Assembly: GCA_017457015.1 (NCBI GenBank)
Contig: JAFTIG010000036.1
Span: 1 to 38,219 of the forward strand
Source of the DNA: Clostridia bacterium
GTDB lineage: Bacteria > Bacillota_A > Clostridia > Christensenellales > Borkfalkiaceae
Reading direction: 5' to 3'
DNA length: 38,219 bases
The notes under the pieces: model-generated
What the model saw: only the letters and a program-made list of their open reading frames with translations
Told to the model about the DNA's origin: nothing
Database searches by the model: none
In this document: piece by piece, positions 27,212-36,049 of the stretch
Position numbering within the stretch: the stretch's first letter is position 1
How the letters are laid out: the number at the start of each line of letters is the position of its first letter
Made by a program: the position numbers and the translations under genes

Positions 27212-28882
27212 TTAACCTTCAAATTTATTTATTATCGCGCCTTTATCGGCAGAACTAACTTGCATAGAATACCTTTTAAGTGCGCCTTTAATACCCGTTT
27301 TTTGTTTTATCGTCATTTCTTTTTTACGTTTTTCAATCTCTTCGTCACTAACCTTTAATTCTATAGAATATTCAGGTATGTTAATAGAAATTAAATCGCC
27401 GTCCATTACGTAAGCGATTAAACCGCCACGAACGGCTTCTGGGGAAACGTGCCCGATGGACGCGCCCCTTGTAGCGCCTGAAAATCTTCCGTCGGTTATA
27501 AGCGCTACGTCTTTATCTAATCCCATACCTGCAATGGCAGAAGTAGGATTTAGCATTTCTCTCATCCCCGGTCCGCCTGCAGGACCTTCGTAACGGATAA
27601 CTACGACGTCGCCCTTAACGATTTTACCTGCATATATTGCAGATATTGCGTCTTCTTCACTGTCAAAGACCTTTGCAGGCCCGACGTGCTTTAACATTTC
27701 GGGAGCAACTGCGCTTCTTTTTACCACGCACCCGTCGGGAGCAAGATTTCCACGAAGAACGGCAATACCACCCGTTTTGCTATAAGGATTGTCTACCGTG
27801 CGTATAACTTCGGGGTTTTTATTTACTGCACTTTCAATATTTTCACCTAAAGTTTTGCCCGTAACGGTCATTACCGAAGTATCAAGAGCACCGATTTTCG
27901 TAAGTTCTTTTAATACTGCGTAAACACCGCCTGCTTCATTTAAATCTTCCATATAAGTATTCCCTGCAGGAGCAAGGTGGCAAAGATTAGGCGTTTTTTC
28001 GCTTATTTCGTTAGCCATATCAAGATTTATTTCCACGCCGCATTCATTTGCGATTGCAGGAAGATGTAACATACTGTTAGTTGAACACCCCAAAGCCATA
28101 TCGGCAGTAAGAGCGTTTTTAAATGATGCCGCAGTCATAATATCTCTTGGGCAAATATTCTTTTTAACGAGTTCCATTACCTGCATCCCTGCGTGCTTTG
28201 CAAGTTCAATCCTTTGCGAATAAACGGCAGGTATCGTTCCGTTACCTTTTAAGCCCATCCCTAAAACTTCGGTTAAGCAGTTCATAGAGTTTGCCGTATA
28301 CATTCCCGAACAAGAACCGCAAGTAGGACAAGTGTTTTCTTCGCAAACGCATAATTGTTCTTGGTCTATTTTGCCCGACGAATATGCGCCGACTGCTTCA
28401 AACATGCTTGATAAACTCGTCTTCTTTCCGTTTACCCTACCTGCAAGCATAGGCCCACCGCTAACGAATACGGTAGGAATATTTACGCGCGCCGCCGCCA
28501 TAAGCAATCCCGGAACGTTCTTATCGCAGTTAGGAACTATAACCAGTCCGTCAAAGCCGTGCGCTAAAACCATTGCTTCGGTAGAGTCTGCTATTAAATC
28601 ACGGGTGATTAAGGAATATTTCATACCGACGTGTCCCATTGCAATACCGTCGCAAACGGCTATTGCAGGAAAGACTATGGGCGTTCCACCGGCATAAGCG
28701 ACGCCAAGTTTTACTGCGTCAACGATTTTATCCAAATTCATATGACCAGGGACTATTTCGTTATACGAACTAACTATACCGATTAGCGGTCTTTGTTGCT
28801 CTTCTTTAGTTAGTCCCAAAGCGTGATATAAACTTCTATGCGGAGCGTTATTAAACCCGTCCACGATTTTTTCTTTCACCAT
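27212..28882 (-). CDS. ilvD: dihydroxy-acid dehydratase
   Basis: Fe-S dehydratase that makes 2-oxoisovalerate and 2-oxo-3-methylvalerate, shared by valine, isoleucine and leucine synthesis. The 556 residues match the family. Cluster cysteines lie in [10 protein letters not shown] and in the [20 protein letters not shown] stretch (residues ~178-197), and the C-terminal [12 protein letters not shown] and [10 protein letters not shown] motifs are intact. It follows ilvC after 13 nt. Confidence 0.97.
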   Translation of the reverse strand: MVKEKIVDGFNNAPHRSLYHALGLTKEEQQRPLIGIVSSYNEIVPGHMNLDKIVDAVKLGVAYAGGTPIVFPAIAVCDGIAMGHVGMKYSLITRDLIADSTEAMVLAHGFDGLVIVPNCDKNVPGLLMAAARVNIPTVFVSGGPMLAGRVNGKKTSLSSMFEAVGAYSSGKIDQEQLCVCEENTCPTCGSCSGMYTANSMNCLTEVLGMGLKGNGTIPAVYSQRIELAKHAGMQVMELVKKNICPRDIMTAASFKNALTADMALGCSTNSMLHLPAIANECGVEINLDMANEISEKTPNLCHLAPAGNTYMEDLNEAGGVYAVLKELTKIGALDTSVMTVTGKTLGENIESAVNKNPEVIRTVDNPYSKTGGIAVLRGNLAPDGCVVKRSAVAPEMLKHVGPAKVFDSEEDAISAIYAGKIVKGDVVVIRYEGPAGGPGMREMLNPTSAIAGMGLDKDVALITDGRFSGATRGASIGHVSPEAVRGGLIAYVMDGDLISINIPEYSIELKVSDEEIEKRKKEMTIKQKTGIKGALKRYSMQVSSADKGAIINKFEG

Positions 28883-28895
28883 AATAGTTTACCTT

Positions 28896-29930
<1,035 letters not shown>

Positions 29931-29946
29931 CTATAATTTTTAATTT

Positions 29947-30438
29947 TTATTTTTCCATAATACTGCTTCCGCGCTCTAGAGCAACTACACCCGTTCTACA
30001 TATTTCTATAATTCCAAGTGGTTGCATTACTTCTATAAACGCATCTATTTTATTAGGTTCGCCCGTAACTTCAACACACACAGTGTCCGTCGTGTAATCA
30101 ATAATCTTTGCTCTATAAATTTCTGCAGCTGCCATTATTTCATTACGGTTTTCAGGTGTGTTTTTTACTTTGACAAGCATAAGTTCTCTTTCTACTGTAG
30201 AATCTTGCTTTAATAACTTAACTTGTTTTACGTTGTGCAACTTTTTTAATTGATTTATAAGTTGTTCTCTTGCGTAATCGTCACCGTTAAGAGTTATCGT
30301 CATTCTTGAAAATTTAGGGTCATCGGTCGCACCTACGGTTAACGAATCAATATTAAACCCCTTTCTCATAAACAAACCGGAAACTCTAGTTAAAACACCG
30401 TATTTATTCTCTACGTAAACTGCTATTACCGATTGCAT
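29947..30438 (-). CDS. ilvN: acetolactate synthase small (regulatory) subunit
   Basis: The 163-residue protein has an N-terminal ACT domain (ENKYGVLTRVSGLFMRKGFN near residue 11) that senses valine, and a C-terminal ALS_ss_C domain. It activates IlvB and confers feedback inhibition. Its start codon abuts the ilvB stop with no gap, which implies coupled translation of the two subunits. The symbol ilvH is used for the same family. Confidence 0.96.
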   Translation of the reverse strand: MQSVIAVYVENKYGVLTRVSGLFMRKGFNIDSLTVGATDDPKFSRMTITLNGDDYAREQLINQLKKLHNVKQVKLLKQDSTVERELMLVKVKNTPENRNEIMAAAEIYRAKIIDYTTDTVCVEVTGEPNKIDAFIEVMQPLGIIEICRTGVVALERGSSIMEK

Positions 30439-32145
30439 TTATTTTACCTCCTCTTTAGAAGTTATCATATCTTCTATCGCGCCACCTGGGGGTAGCATAG
30501 GGAGAACGAATTCATCCATATCTATAACGGTATCAATTAAATAAGGTCCGTTATGATTCATTGCATTCCTAAAAGCGTTTTCAAACTCTTCAATATCCGT
30601 TACCCTTTCAGCAGGTAAACCGAATGCGTCTGCAAGTTTAACGAAATCAGTTTTCCTCCCCAAAACGGTATTTGAATACCTTTTACCGTAAAACAACGTT
30701 TGCCATTGCCTTACCATTCCTAAAACACCGTTATTCATAATGACTATTACTACGGGAACGTTATAAGATACTGCCGTTGCAAGTTCGTTGAGATTCATAC
30801 CGAAACTTCCGTCGCCCGTAATTAAAACGGTTCTTTCTTTACTGCCCACCGAACAACCTATTGCAGCGCCCAAACCGTAACCCATAGTTCCAAGCCCCCC
30901 GCTTGAAGCAAATCTCCTTGGATTTTCAAATTCTACGTATTGAGCCGCCCACATTTGGTGTTGCCCGACGTCGGTCGCTATGCAAGTATTTTTATCTTTT
31001 ACCGCATTGATAACGTCAAAAATCTTTTTTGGCGTCATTGCACCGTTTGCTTTTTTCTCAGCGTCGTCTAAAATACTTTTTTCCACCAACTTAAACTCGT
31101 TTACTTTTTTCTGCCATTCTGGGTGAGATTGTTTTTTGCACTTACTTAATATTTTAGAAAAAGCGGTTTGTATATTACCGACGACTCCAACGTCAACTTT
31201 TACGTTTTTATTTATCTCAGAAAGATCTGCGTCAAGTTGAATTATCTTTAAGTTTTTAGAATACTTTTCTACGTTTCCCGTCGCTCTATCTGAAAAGCGA
31301 ACGCCAATTCCTATCAAAAGGTCAGCTTCTTTATTAGCCATTGAAGAAGAGTATCTTCCGTGCATACCTTGCATACCTAAAAATCTTTTATAAGAATTAG
31401 GGATAGCGGATAACCCCATAAAAGTTGAACCGATAAACCCGTCTATCTTTTCTGCAAAGGCTACGATATCTTCTGTCATACCCCGTCCTGCCGCACCGCC
31501 ACCTATATAAATATAAGGGCGTTTTGCGTTGTTTATTAGTTCTACCGCTTTATCGATATCTTCATCACTTGCTTCTTCTTGGGGGAACGGCTCGACTTTA
31601 GGTTGAGATTTATATTCACACTCGTTTATTTGAACGTCTTTGGGAACGTCAATTAAAACGGGACCAGGGCGACCTGATGAAGCAATTTTAAACGCTTCTC
31701 TTATAGTATCCGCCAAATCTTCAACCCTGCTAACAAAATAATTGTGTTTGGTTATAGGAAGAGTTACGCCCGTAATATTGATTTCCTGAAAACTGTCTTT
31801 TCCTATAAGATTAGTTGAAACGTTGCCCGTTATCGCGACCATCGGAATTGAGTCAAGCATAGCAGTCGCTATACCCGTAACGAGATTTGTTGCCCCAGGA
31901 CCGGAAGTCGCAATTACCACGCCTACCTTTCCCGTAACCCTTGAATAACCGTCGGCTGCGTGACTTGCGCCTTGTTCGTGTGCCGCAAGCACGTGATTAA
32001 TTCGTCCTTTTGCCTTATATAGTTCATCGTAAATGTTTAAAACTGCCCCGCCAGGATAACCGAAAACGTCCGTTACGCCTTGTTCTATAAGCGTTTCTAT
32101 TATAATTTTTGCTCCATTAAGTTTTCCATTTTGTTGTGCTTGCAT
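30439..32145 (-). CDS. ilvB: acetolactate synthase large subunit
   Basis: ThDP/FAD enzyme that joins pyruvate with pyruvate or 2-oxobutyrate, the first common step to valine, leucine and isoleucine. The 568 residues have the catalytic Glu in AAHEQGASHAADGYSR near residue 50, GSGPGATNLVTGIA-type phosphate loop (ATSGPGATNLVTG) near 80, and the ThDP/Mg2+ motif GDGSFGMNLNELATA with a downstream NNG near 445. It is the first gene of the operon, preceded by AAAGGAGG and the T-box leader. Confidence 0.97.
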   Translation of the reverse strand: MQAQQNGKLNGAKIIIETLIEQGVTDVFGYPGGAVLNIYDELYKAKGRINHVLAAHEQGASHAADGYSRVTGKVGVVIATSGPGATNLVTGIATAMLDSIPMVAITGNVSTNLIGKDSFQEINITGVTLPITKHNYFVSRVEDLADTIREAFKIASSGRPGPVLIDVPKDVQINECEYKSQPKVEPFPQEEASDEDIDKAVELINNAKRPYIYIGGGAAGRGMTEDIVAFAEKIDGFIGSTFMGLSAIPNSYKRFLGMQGMHGRYSSSMANKEADLLIGIGVRFSDRATGNVEKYSKNLKIIQLDADLSEINKNVKVDVGVVGNIQTAFSKILSKCKKQSHPEWQKKVNEFKLVEKSILDDAEKKANGAMTPKKIFDVINAVKDKNTCIATDVGQHQMWAAQYVEFENPRRFASSGGLGTMGYGLGAAIGCSVGSKERTVLITGDGSFGMNLNELATAVSYNVPVVIVIMNNGVLGMVRQWQTLFYGKRYSNTVLGRKTDFVKLADAFGLPAERVTDIEEFENAFRNAMNHNGPYLIDTVIDMDEFVLPMLPPGGAIEDMITSKEEVK

Positions 32146-32172
32146 TTTAACCTCCTTTAGTTTTTGAAAAAC

Positions 32173-32634
32173 AAAAAAACCGCCTCAAAGCTTTTGCTTT
32201 GAGACGGGTATAATTACTATACTCGCGGTACCACTCAAATTACGGAAAATTCTCCCGTCACCTCTTCGGAATCAATCAATTCCTATGCACTTACGTAGCA
32301 TACACGAGAAACGCCTACTAAGGATATAATTCCCTTTGGGGCTTCCAGCTCGGAAGTGATAAGTCATTAAGAAATAATCATGCCGATTCACACCAACCAT
32401 CGGCTCTCTGTAATAATTTGTTTCTTGACCGTCTTCGTCATAGCCTTTAATATTATCAGAATCAATCAATTCCTATGCACTTACGTAGCATACACGGGAA
32501 ACGCCTACTCGCTAATCTTTCGGGTTCCGGCTCAGAAGGGAGAAGTCTTATAACTTTTTTATCGGTTTTCACCAAACACCGACTCTCTGTGAAATCAGTT
32601 TTAAAACGAATCTTCGTCATAGCCTTTATATTTT
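32173..32634 (-). promoter_or_regulatory. T-box riboswitch with duplicated Stem I, controlling the ilv-leu operon
   Basis: The leader reads uncharged tRNA and controls termination before ilvB. On the minus strand the T-box sequence GAGTGGTACCGCG is at 32224-32236, followed by the terminator (32180-32207, seven T). Upstream, the Stem I landmarks occur twice: CTATGACGAAGA (near 32620 and 32440), the AG-bulge/loop ACAGAGAG...TTGGTG (near 32585 and 32400) and the AGTAGGCGTTTC segment. A 51-bp block, 32269-32319 and 32459-32509, is repeated with one mismatch, 190 bp apart. Only one antiterminator/terminator is present. The stretches before AGTAGG differ: TATATCCTT in the proximal copy, GATTAGCG in the distal one. 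At one shared offset the triplets would be ATC (Ile) and TTA (Leu); this assignment is inference. Confidence 0.88.
32180..32207 (-). terminator. T-box terminator
   Basis: CCGTCTCAAAGC pairs with GCTTTGAGGCGG on the minus strand (one G-U), loop AAAA, then seven T. It lies 34 nt before the ilvB start. Confidence 0.92.
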
Positions 32635-32640
32635 TTTAAA

Positions 32641-32669
32641 ATTATAGACTAATGCTTTTGCTTTGTCAA
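32641..32669 (-). promoter_or_regulatory. promoter of the ilv-leu operon
   Basis: Perfect TTGACA, 17-nt spacer, perfect TATAAT on the minus strand. The start site falls at about 32634, just upstream of the first Stem I copy. Confidence 0.88.
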
Positions 32670-32817
32670 CGATTTTTTAGGGAAATTTTAAAATTTTTTA
32701 ATTTTTTAGTTTATATATGCAGATTTAAGAAGTATATAAAAATAAAAATTTTTGCCAAAGCAAGTTTGACTATTTCAATTAATACTGCCTATAAACTACT
32801 TATATAATTAAAAATTA

Positions 32818-32928
32818 GCCTAACTATTACCACTTTTAAAGTGTTTCAAATTAGACGGCTTGTGGCTGTACAACTGATAAACCAGCAGATTCAAAACTAA
32901 AAAGCAGTTCAAAATTATGAACTGCTTT
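32818..32928. repeat. dispersed repeat, copy A, with adjacent terminator hairpin
   Basis: About 75 bp (32818-32893) match 35939-36013, with the exact core GTGTTTCAAATTAGAC. In both copies a strong hairpin follows about 8-10 nt away; here AAAGCAGTTC/GAACTGCTTT (32901-32928), which on the minus strand is followed by TTAGTTTTG. The rest of 32670-32817 is AT-rich, with nothing I can name. Confidence 0.7.
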
Positions 32929-32941
32929 CTTGCTTAAAAAA

Positions 32942-33058
32942 TTAGTTTTCTTCATTAAAATTTAAAACGGTAAAACCTTCTTTATCATCTTTAGGTAGAG
33001 ATATTAAACTTGCTTTATAATATATAAAAGTAAATACAATATCACTTTCTGCTATAAA
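32942..33058 (-). pseudogene. possible C-terminal remnant of an unknown gene
   Basis: A 38-codon open stretch ends at TAA (32942) and encodes SDIVFTFIYYKASLISLPKD and a following acidic end, preceded in frame by TAG and soon by TAA. No start or ribosome site is visible. It lies directly before the copy A terminator on the minus strand, where a gene would be expected to end. The composition looks protein-like, but I cannot assign a family. Confidence 0.3.
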
Positions 33059-33097
33059 CTAACCGATATAAATATAAATTTACGGTAGAACTTATTC

Positions 33098-33285
33098 TTA
33101 TACTTCTCTTTCAAAATAGCCATCAAACGCAACGGGGTGTTTACCAACGGCAGGAATTTGCCCCATTACCACTTTTGCAACGGCAACCTGACTTTCACCG
33201 TAAAAAGAAAATGCGTTTACGTAAGTTTTTACGTACGGGAAATCGTGAATTTTATACGGATCGCCAAAAGACGACACTATTTCTA
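33098..33285 (-). pseudogene. C-terminal fragment of a GH3-type glycosidase
   Basis: Roughly the last 62 residues of a family 3 glycoside hydrolase (NagZ/beta-glucosidase-like): IVSSFGDPYKIHDFPYVKTY, then AVAKVVMGQIPAVGKHPVAF. These match the C-terminal pattern SFGNPY...A...A..GxxxPxGKLPV of the family. The N-terminal catalytic domain is missing. Upstream of about 33280 the sequence switches to an AraC fragment on the other strand. An apparent start at 33313 lies in that foreign part and is not real. Confidence 0.75.
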
Positions 33286-33563
33286 ATATTTTACAGTATA
33301 TAGACAGTAACATTTACGGCGATTTGTCGCTTGAAACGTTATCAAAAAAATTCGGATATTCAAAAACTTATTTATCCGCACTGTTTAAGAAAAAAACGCA
33401 AATAAACTTAAAAACTTATATAACAAATTCAAAAATTCAAAAACTTGATGCCGTTAAAGAATTTTACGACCCAAAGGACGTTAATCAACTTGCTGAAAAA
33501 CTCGGTTTTAACAGCCTTTCTGCCTATTACCGAGCAAAAAACAAATACTTATTCACAAAATAA
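33277..33563 (+). pseudogene. C-terminal DNA-binding fragment of an AraC-type regulator
   Basis: About 95 codons encode ILQYIDSNIYGDLSLETLSK, then KFGYSKTYLSALFKKKT (first helix-turn-helix) and VNQLAEKLGFNSLSAYYRAK (second), the AraC/XylS HTH_18 pattern. The sensor domain is missing. The frame has no proper start; the homology runs upstream to about 33277, where it meets the GH3 fragment. The second HTH also ends slightly early (no full PxxYR tail). Confidence 0.75.
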
Positions 33564-33604
33564 AAAAAACTTCTATCGCAAAAATAAATTTCTGCAATAA
33601 AAGT
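33562..33604 (-). terminator. terminator of the yybP-ykoY-like riboswitch
   Basis: On the minus strand ACTTTTATTGCA pairs with TTGCGATAGAAGT (G-U and one mismatch), followed by eight T. Its 5' arm includes the 3' strand of riboswitch helix P1, so the two structures exclude each other. It also abuts the stop of the AraC fragment. Confidence 0.75.
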
Positions 33605-33697
33605 CTTGTTCTTGCGTAAAACGCAGATTTTTCCCTACGGTATTATCCCCGTATGACGACGATAAAAACTGCAAAAAGAAGAAACTACTCCCTTTTG
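33598..33697 (-). promoter_or_regulatory. yybP-ykoY (manganese) riboswitch, no intact target gene
   Basis: On the minus strand the element begins CAAAAGGGAGTAG and ends CAAGACTTTT. These match the paired P1 ends (AAAGGGGAGUAG ... CAAGACCUUU) of the yybP-ykoY family as I recall it. Between them lie GTCGTCATACGGGGATAATA and CCGTAGGGA (the conserved metal-binding loop region, TACGG/CCGTA stem) and a TGCG/CGCA hairpin. Ligand binding would stabilise P1 and block the terminator, an ON switch for Mn2+ export genes in known cases. Downstream on the minus strand there is only the antisense of the AraC fragment and the GH3 remnant, so the switch looks orphaned. The GGATAATACC..GTAGGGA part also recalls TPP switches, but the other TPP motifs are absent. 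Confidence 0.65.
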
Positions 33698-33700
33698 TTA

Positions 33701-33732
33701 ATTTTAAAATAACATTTAACTTTTTTAGTCAA
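33701..33732 (-). promoter_or_regulatory. likely promoter of the orphan riboswitch
   Basis: TTGACT on the minus strand, then an AT-rich stretch with TTTTAA/TAAAAT at 17-20 nt. The spacing of the best -10 is not clear. Confidence 0.4.
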
Positions 33733-33797
33733 GCAAAATCAGACCTGCCGTAGAAAAATAATATTATCTACTTATTTTGTCTTATCACTAAGACTTT

Positions 33798-34553
33798 TTA
33801 AGGCGTAATAAGATTAATTTTTACCCCTTTGGCAAAAAAGTTTTTCCTATCTTTATCACATAAAACGTAATCAAACGCACTTGTTTCCGCAAGTAAAAAA
33901 GGCGCAATCTTTCCATACTTTTCGCTATCCAACATCAGTACTTTTTTATTTGAATTTTTAAGCATCGCTTGCCTTAAACAAATTTCATCATCAAAAACGT
34001 CGTATACCCGCCCATCTATATCAACGCCAAACGCAGAAACAAACGTCACGTCTGCATGCACGGAATTTATAAAATCAAGTGCTTGCTTGCCTATTAAAGC
34101 GACTTTGTTCGTTGGCGAAACTTTACCGCCCGTTGAATAGACGTTTATGGTGGAAGTTCGCAAAGAATTTACCGTTTCGATGCCGTTTGATATAACGGTA
34201 AGATTGTTGAATTCTTTAAGAAAATTAGTTAAACAATACGCCGTTGAAGACGCATCTGTAAACACAACGTCACCATCTTTGACGAGTGATGCACCAAGTC
34301 TGCAAACGGTAATTTTTTCCGGCGCGTTCTTCTGCGTGCGGTAGGAAAACGGCGCAAGTCCGTTTTCCGATTGAGAATAACTTACACCACCGTAAGTTCT
34401 TTTCACTTTTCCTTTTTCTTCCAAATCTTTCAAATTTCGTCTTACGGTTGACGCGCTTAAATTCATTGCCTTTGAAAGATACTCTACCGTAACGTAATCC
34501 CCGTTCGCTCTTATAAGCGATATTATTTGACTATCTCTTTTCGGATCGTACAT
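33798..34553 (-). CDS. DeoR/GlpR family transcriptional regulator
   Basis: Repressor-type regulator of sugar or sugar-phosphate genes. The 251-residue protein has an N-terminal HTH_DeoR domain (VEYLSKAMNLSASTVRRNLK near residues 23-42, then GKVKRTYGGVS) and a C-terminal DeoR sensor domain of ISOCOT fold (DGDVVFTDASSTAYCL near 93; GKQALDFINSVHADVTFVSAFG). I start it at the ATG at 34553, with AAGGGG 8 nt upstream; a GTG at 34562 has poor spacing. It is divergent from the dehydrogenase gene at 34717, so that gene is the likely target, with a phosphorylated triose or sugar as effector (inference). Confidence 0.9.
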   Translation of the reverse strand: MYDPKRDSQIISLIRANGDYVTVEYLSKAMNLSASTVRRNLKDLEEKGKVKRTYGGVSYSQSENGLAPFSYRTQKNAPEKITVCRLGASLVKDGDVVFTDASSTAYCLTNFLKEFNNLTVISNGIETVNSLRTSTINVYSTGGKVSPTNKVALIGKQALDFINSVHADVTFVSAFGVDIDGRVYDVFDDEICLRQAMLKNSNKKVLMLDSEKYGKIAPFLLAETSAFDYVLCDKDRKNFFAKGVKINLITP

Positions 34554-34574
34554 AAATCCCACCCCTTGCGCATT

Positions 34575-34607
34575 TTTTGCGTGATTTTACAGCATAAAAA
34601 CGCAAAA
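34575..34607. promoter_or_regulatory. candidate operator for the DeoR-type regulator
   Basis: A perfect inverted repeat TTTTGCGT (34575-34582) and ACGCAAAA (34600-34607) lies in the divergent intergenic region, next to further GCGCAT copies. Its position between the regulator and the GpsA-like gene suits autoregulation. Confidence 0.5.
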
Positions 34608-34648
34608 CGCGCATAAAATAAATTATTTTAAAATTTGCACCACTCGTG

Positions 34649-34677
34649 TTGCTTATTCTTGCACGTTTTATTATAAT
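34649..34677 (+). promoter_or_regulatory. promoter of the GpsA-like gene
   Basis: TTGCTT, 17-nt spacer, TATAAT, ending 39 nt before the ATG, which has GGAG 7 nt upstream. Confidence 0.7.
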
Positions 34678-34716
34678 ATAAGAAAACAAAAAAGTAAACA
34701 GTTTTGGAGAATTTTT

Positions 34717-35760
34717 ATGGTAATAACTATTATAGGATCAGGCATGATGGGTTCTGCGTTAGCATTTCCTGCAAGAGAAAACGGAAACGAAGTAAGGCTT
34801 TGCGGCACACATTTAGACAAAGATATTATAACAGAATGCAAGAAAAGCGGTCAACACCCTAAATTTGATAGAGCGTTCCCTGACGGAGTAAAATACTATT
34901 ATTTTGAAGAAATGGCGGAAGCGGTCAAAGATACCGATTTTATTATCGGCGGAGTAAACTCTTTTGGGGTTGACTGGTTTTTAGAAGAAGTTTTATTGAA
35001 AACCGACGTCAATATTCCCGTAATTACCGTCACTAAAGGTCTTATTTGCCTTGACGACGGCACTCTTATTTCCTATCCCGATTATTGGGAAGGCAAACTC
35101 AAAGAAAAGGGAATTAGCCGCGACCTTTTGGCTATAGGTGGACCATGCACTTCTTACGAACTTGTTTTCCACGATAAAACCGAAGTCGCTTTCTGCGGTA
35201 AGAACCCTGAATCTTTGCGCCAAATCAAAAACGCGTTACAAACCGAATATTACAACGTTTCGCTCACTAAAGACGTAATAGGATTAGAAAGCGCAGTTGC
35301 ACTCAAAAACGGCTACGCCTTGGCTGTTGCAATGACAATAGGACTTTGTGAAAAGGAAAACGGAATTGACTGCGGACTACACTACAATTCTCAAGCCGGC
35401 GCTTTTTATCAAGCCGTAAGAGAAATGAGAAAACTTTTAAGGCTTCAGAACGCAACCGAAGATTGCGAAAATATGGGTATTGGTGACTTGTATGTGACCG
35501 TTTACGGCGGTCGTACAAGAAAAATCGGTATTCTTTTAGGACGTGGCATGGATTACGACGCAGCCGTTCAAGAATTAAGTGGCGTCACGCTAGAATCTTT
35601 GGTGGTTTCAAGACGCGTTGCCAAAGCGCTTAAAATAAAGGCGGAAAAAGGCCTTGTAGACTTAAAAGACTTCCCCATGCTAGTACATGTAAGCGACGTG
35701 CTTGATAACGGCAAGAACGCAGAAATGCCGTGGAATAGTTTTACCTTTGAAAACCTTTAG
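34717..35760 (+). CDS. GpsA-like NAD(P)-dependent glycerol-3-phosphate dehydrogenase
   Basis: Predicted to interconvert dihydroxyacetone phosphate and sn-glycerol 3-phosphate. The 347 residues have the Rossmann motif IIGSGMMGSALA (residues 5-16), TVTKGL near 107 (the catalytic-Lys loop), LKNGYALAVAMTIGL near 193, and a GIGDLYVTVYGGRTRKIGIL stretch matching the substrate-binding GLGDL-T-S-RN region. It departs from housekeeping GpsA: SGPSFA is GGPCTS here, and SRN is TRK. It is therefore probably a paralogue with a specialised or altered substrate. The divergent DeoR regulator supports a catabolic or sugar-linked role. A strong terminator follows. Confidence 0.82.
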   Translation: MVITIIGSGMMGSALAFPARENGNEVRLCGTHLDKDIITECKKSGQHPKFDRAFPDGVKYYYFEEMAEAVKDTDFIIGGVNSFGVDWFLEEVLLKTDVNIPVITVTKGLICLDDGTLISYPDYWEGKLKEKGISRDLLAIGGPCTSYELVFHDKTEVAFCGKNPESLRQIKNALQTEYYNVSLTKDVIGLESAVALKNGYALAVAMTIGLCEKENGIDCGLHYNSQAGAFYQAVREMRKLLRLQNATEDCENMGIGDLYVTVYGGRTRKIGILLGRGMDYDAAVQELSGVTLESLVVSRRVAKALKIKAEKGLVDLKDFPMLVHVSDVLDNGKNAEMPWNSFTFENL

Positions 35761-35880
35761 TATTAGACAATTCAGCGCCCTAAATTACATGATTACACCC
35801 CTACCCTTACGCTTTGTCTTTTACAAGTGATAAGCTATCTCTTAACTATAAAAAAATGAAACATATTATAAATAATAAAG

Positions 35881-35902
35881 GTCCTGACTTTTTTGTCAGG
35901 AC
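35881..35902 (+). terminator. terminator of the GpsA-like gene
   Basis: GTCCTGAC pairs with GTCAGGAC around six T, followed by TTTTCC. It lies 120 nt after the stop. I see nothing in the 35761-35880 stretch. Confidence 0.85.
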
Positions 35903-35938
35903 TTTTCCTTATTACAATTTATAAACAAATAAAACCTC

Positions 35939-36013
35939 GTCTAACTTTTTGCCACTTTTAGTGTTTCAAATTAGACAGTTTGTGGTTGCACGGGTGGTGA
36001 ACTAGTAGAGCCA
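35939..36013. repeat. dispersed repeat, copy B
   Basis: Matches copy A (32818-32893), sharing CCACTTTTA, GTGTTTCAAATTAGAC, TTGTGG-TTG-AC and a related 3' part. GTCTAA (35939-35944) and TTAGAC form an outer stem around CAC-TTTTA-GTG. The terminator hairpin at 36021-36049 is adjacent, as in copy A. Confidence 0.7.
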
Positions 36014-36020
36014 CAAAAGA

Positions 36021-36049
36021 AAAAGCGTTAGAAATTCTCTAACGCTTTT
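36021..36049 (-). terminator. terminator of the coiled-coil/membrane relic
   Basis: AAAAGCGTTAGA and TCTAACGCTTTT form a 12-bp stem; on the minus strand CTTTTTCTTTTG follows. It overlaps the last codons of the relic. Confidence 0.85.

Noticed and set aside
32272..32469. 65-residue open frame in the ilvB leader
   Set aside because: It lies wholly inside the T-box RNA, and its codons coincide with Stem I sequences repeated at 32459-32509. No ribosome site is present.
33605..33697. TPP riboswitch on the minus strand
   Set aside because: GGATAATACC..GTAGGGA resembles the TPP tail, but the GCTGAGA and ACCTGATC elements are missing, while the yybP-ykoY ends GGGAGTAG and CAAGACTTTT are present.
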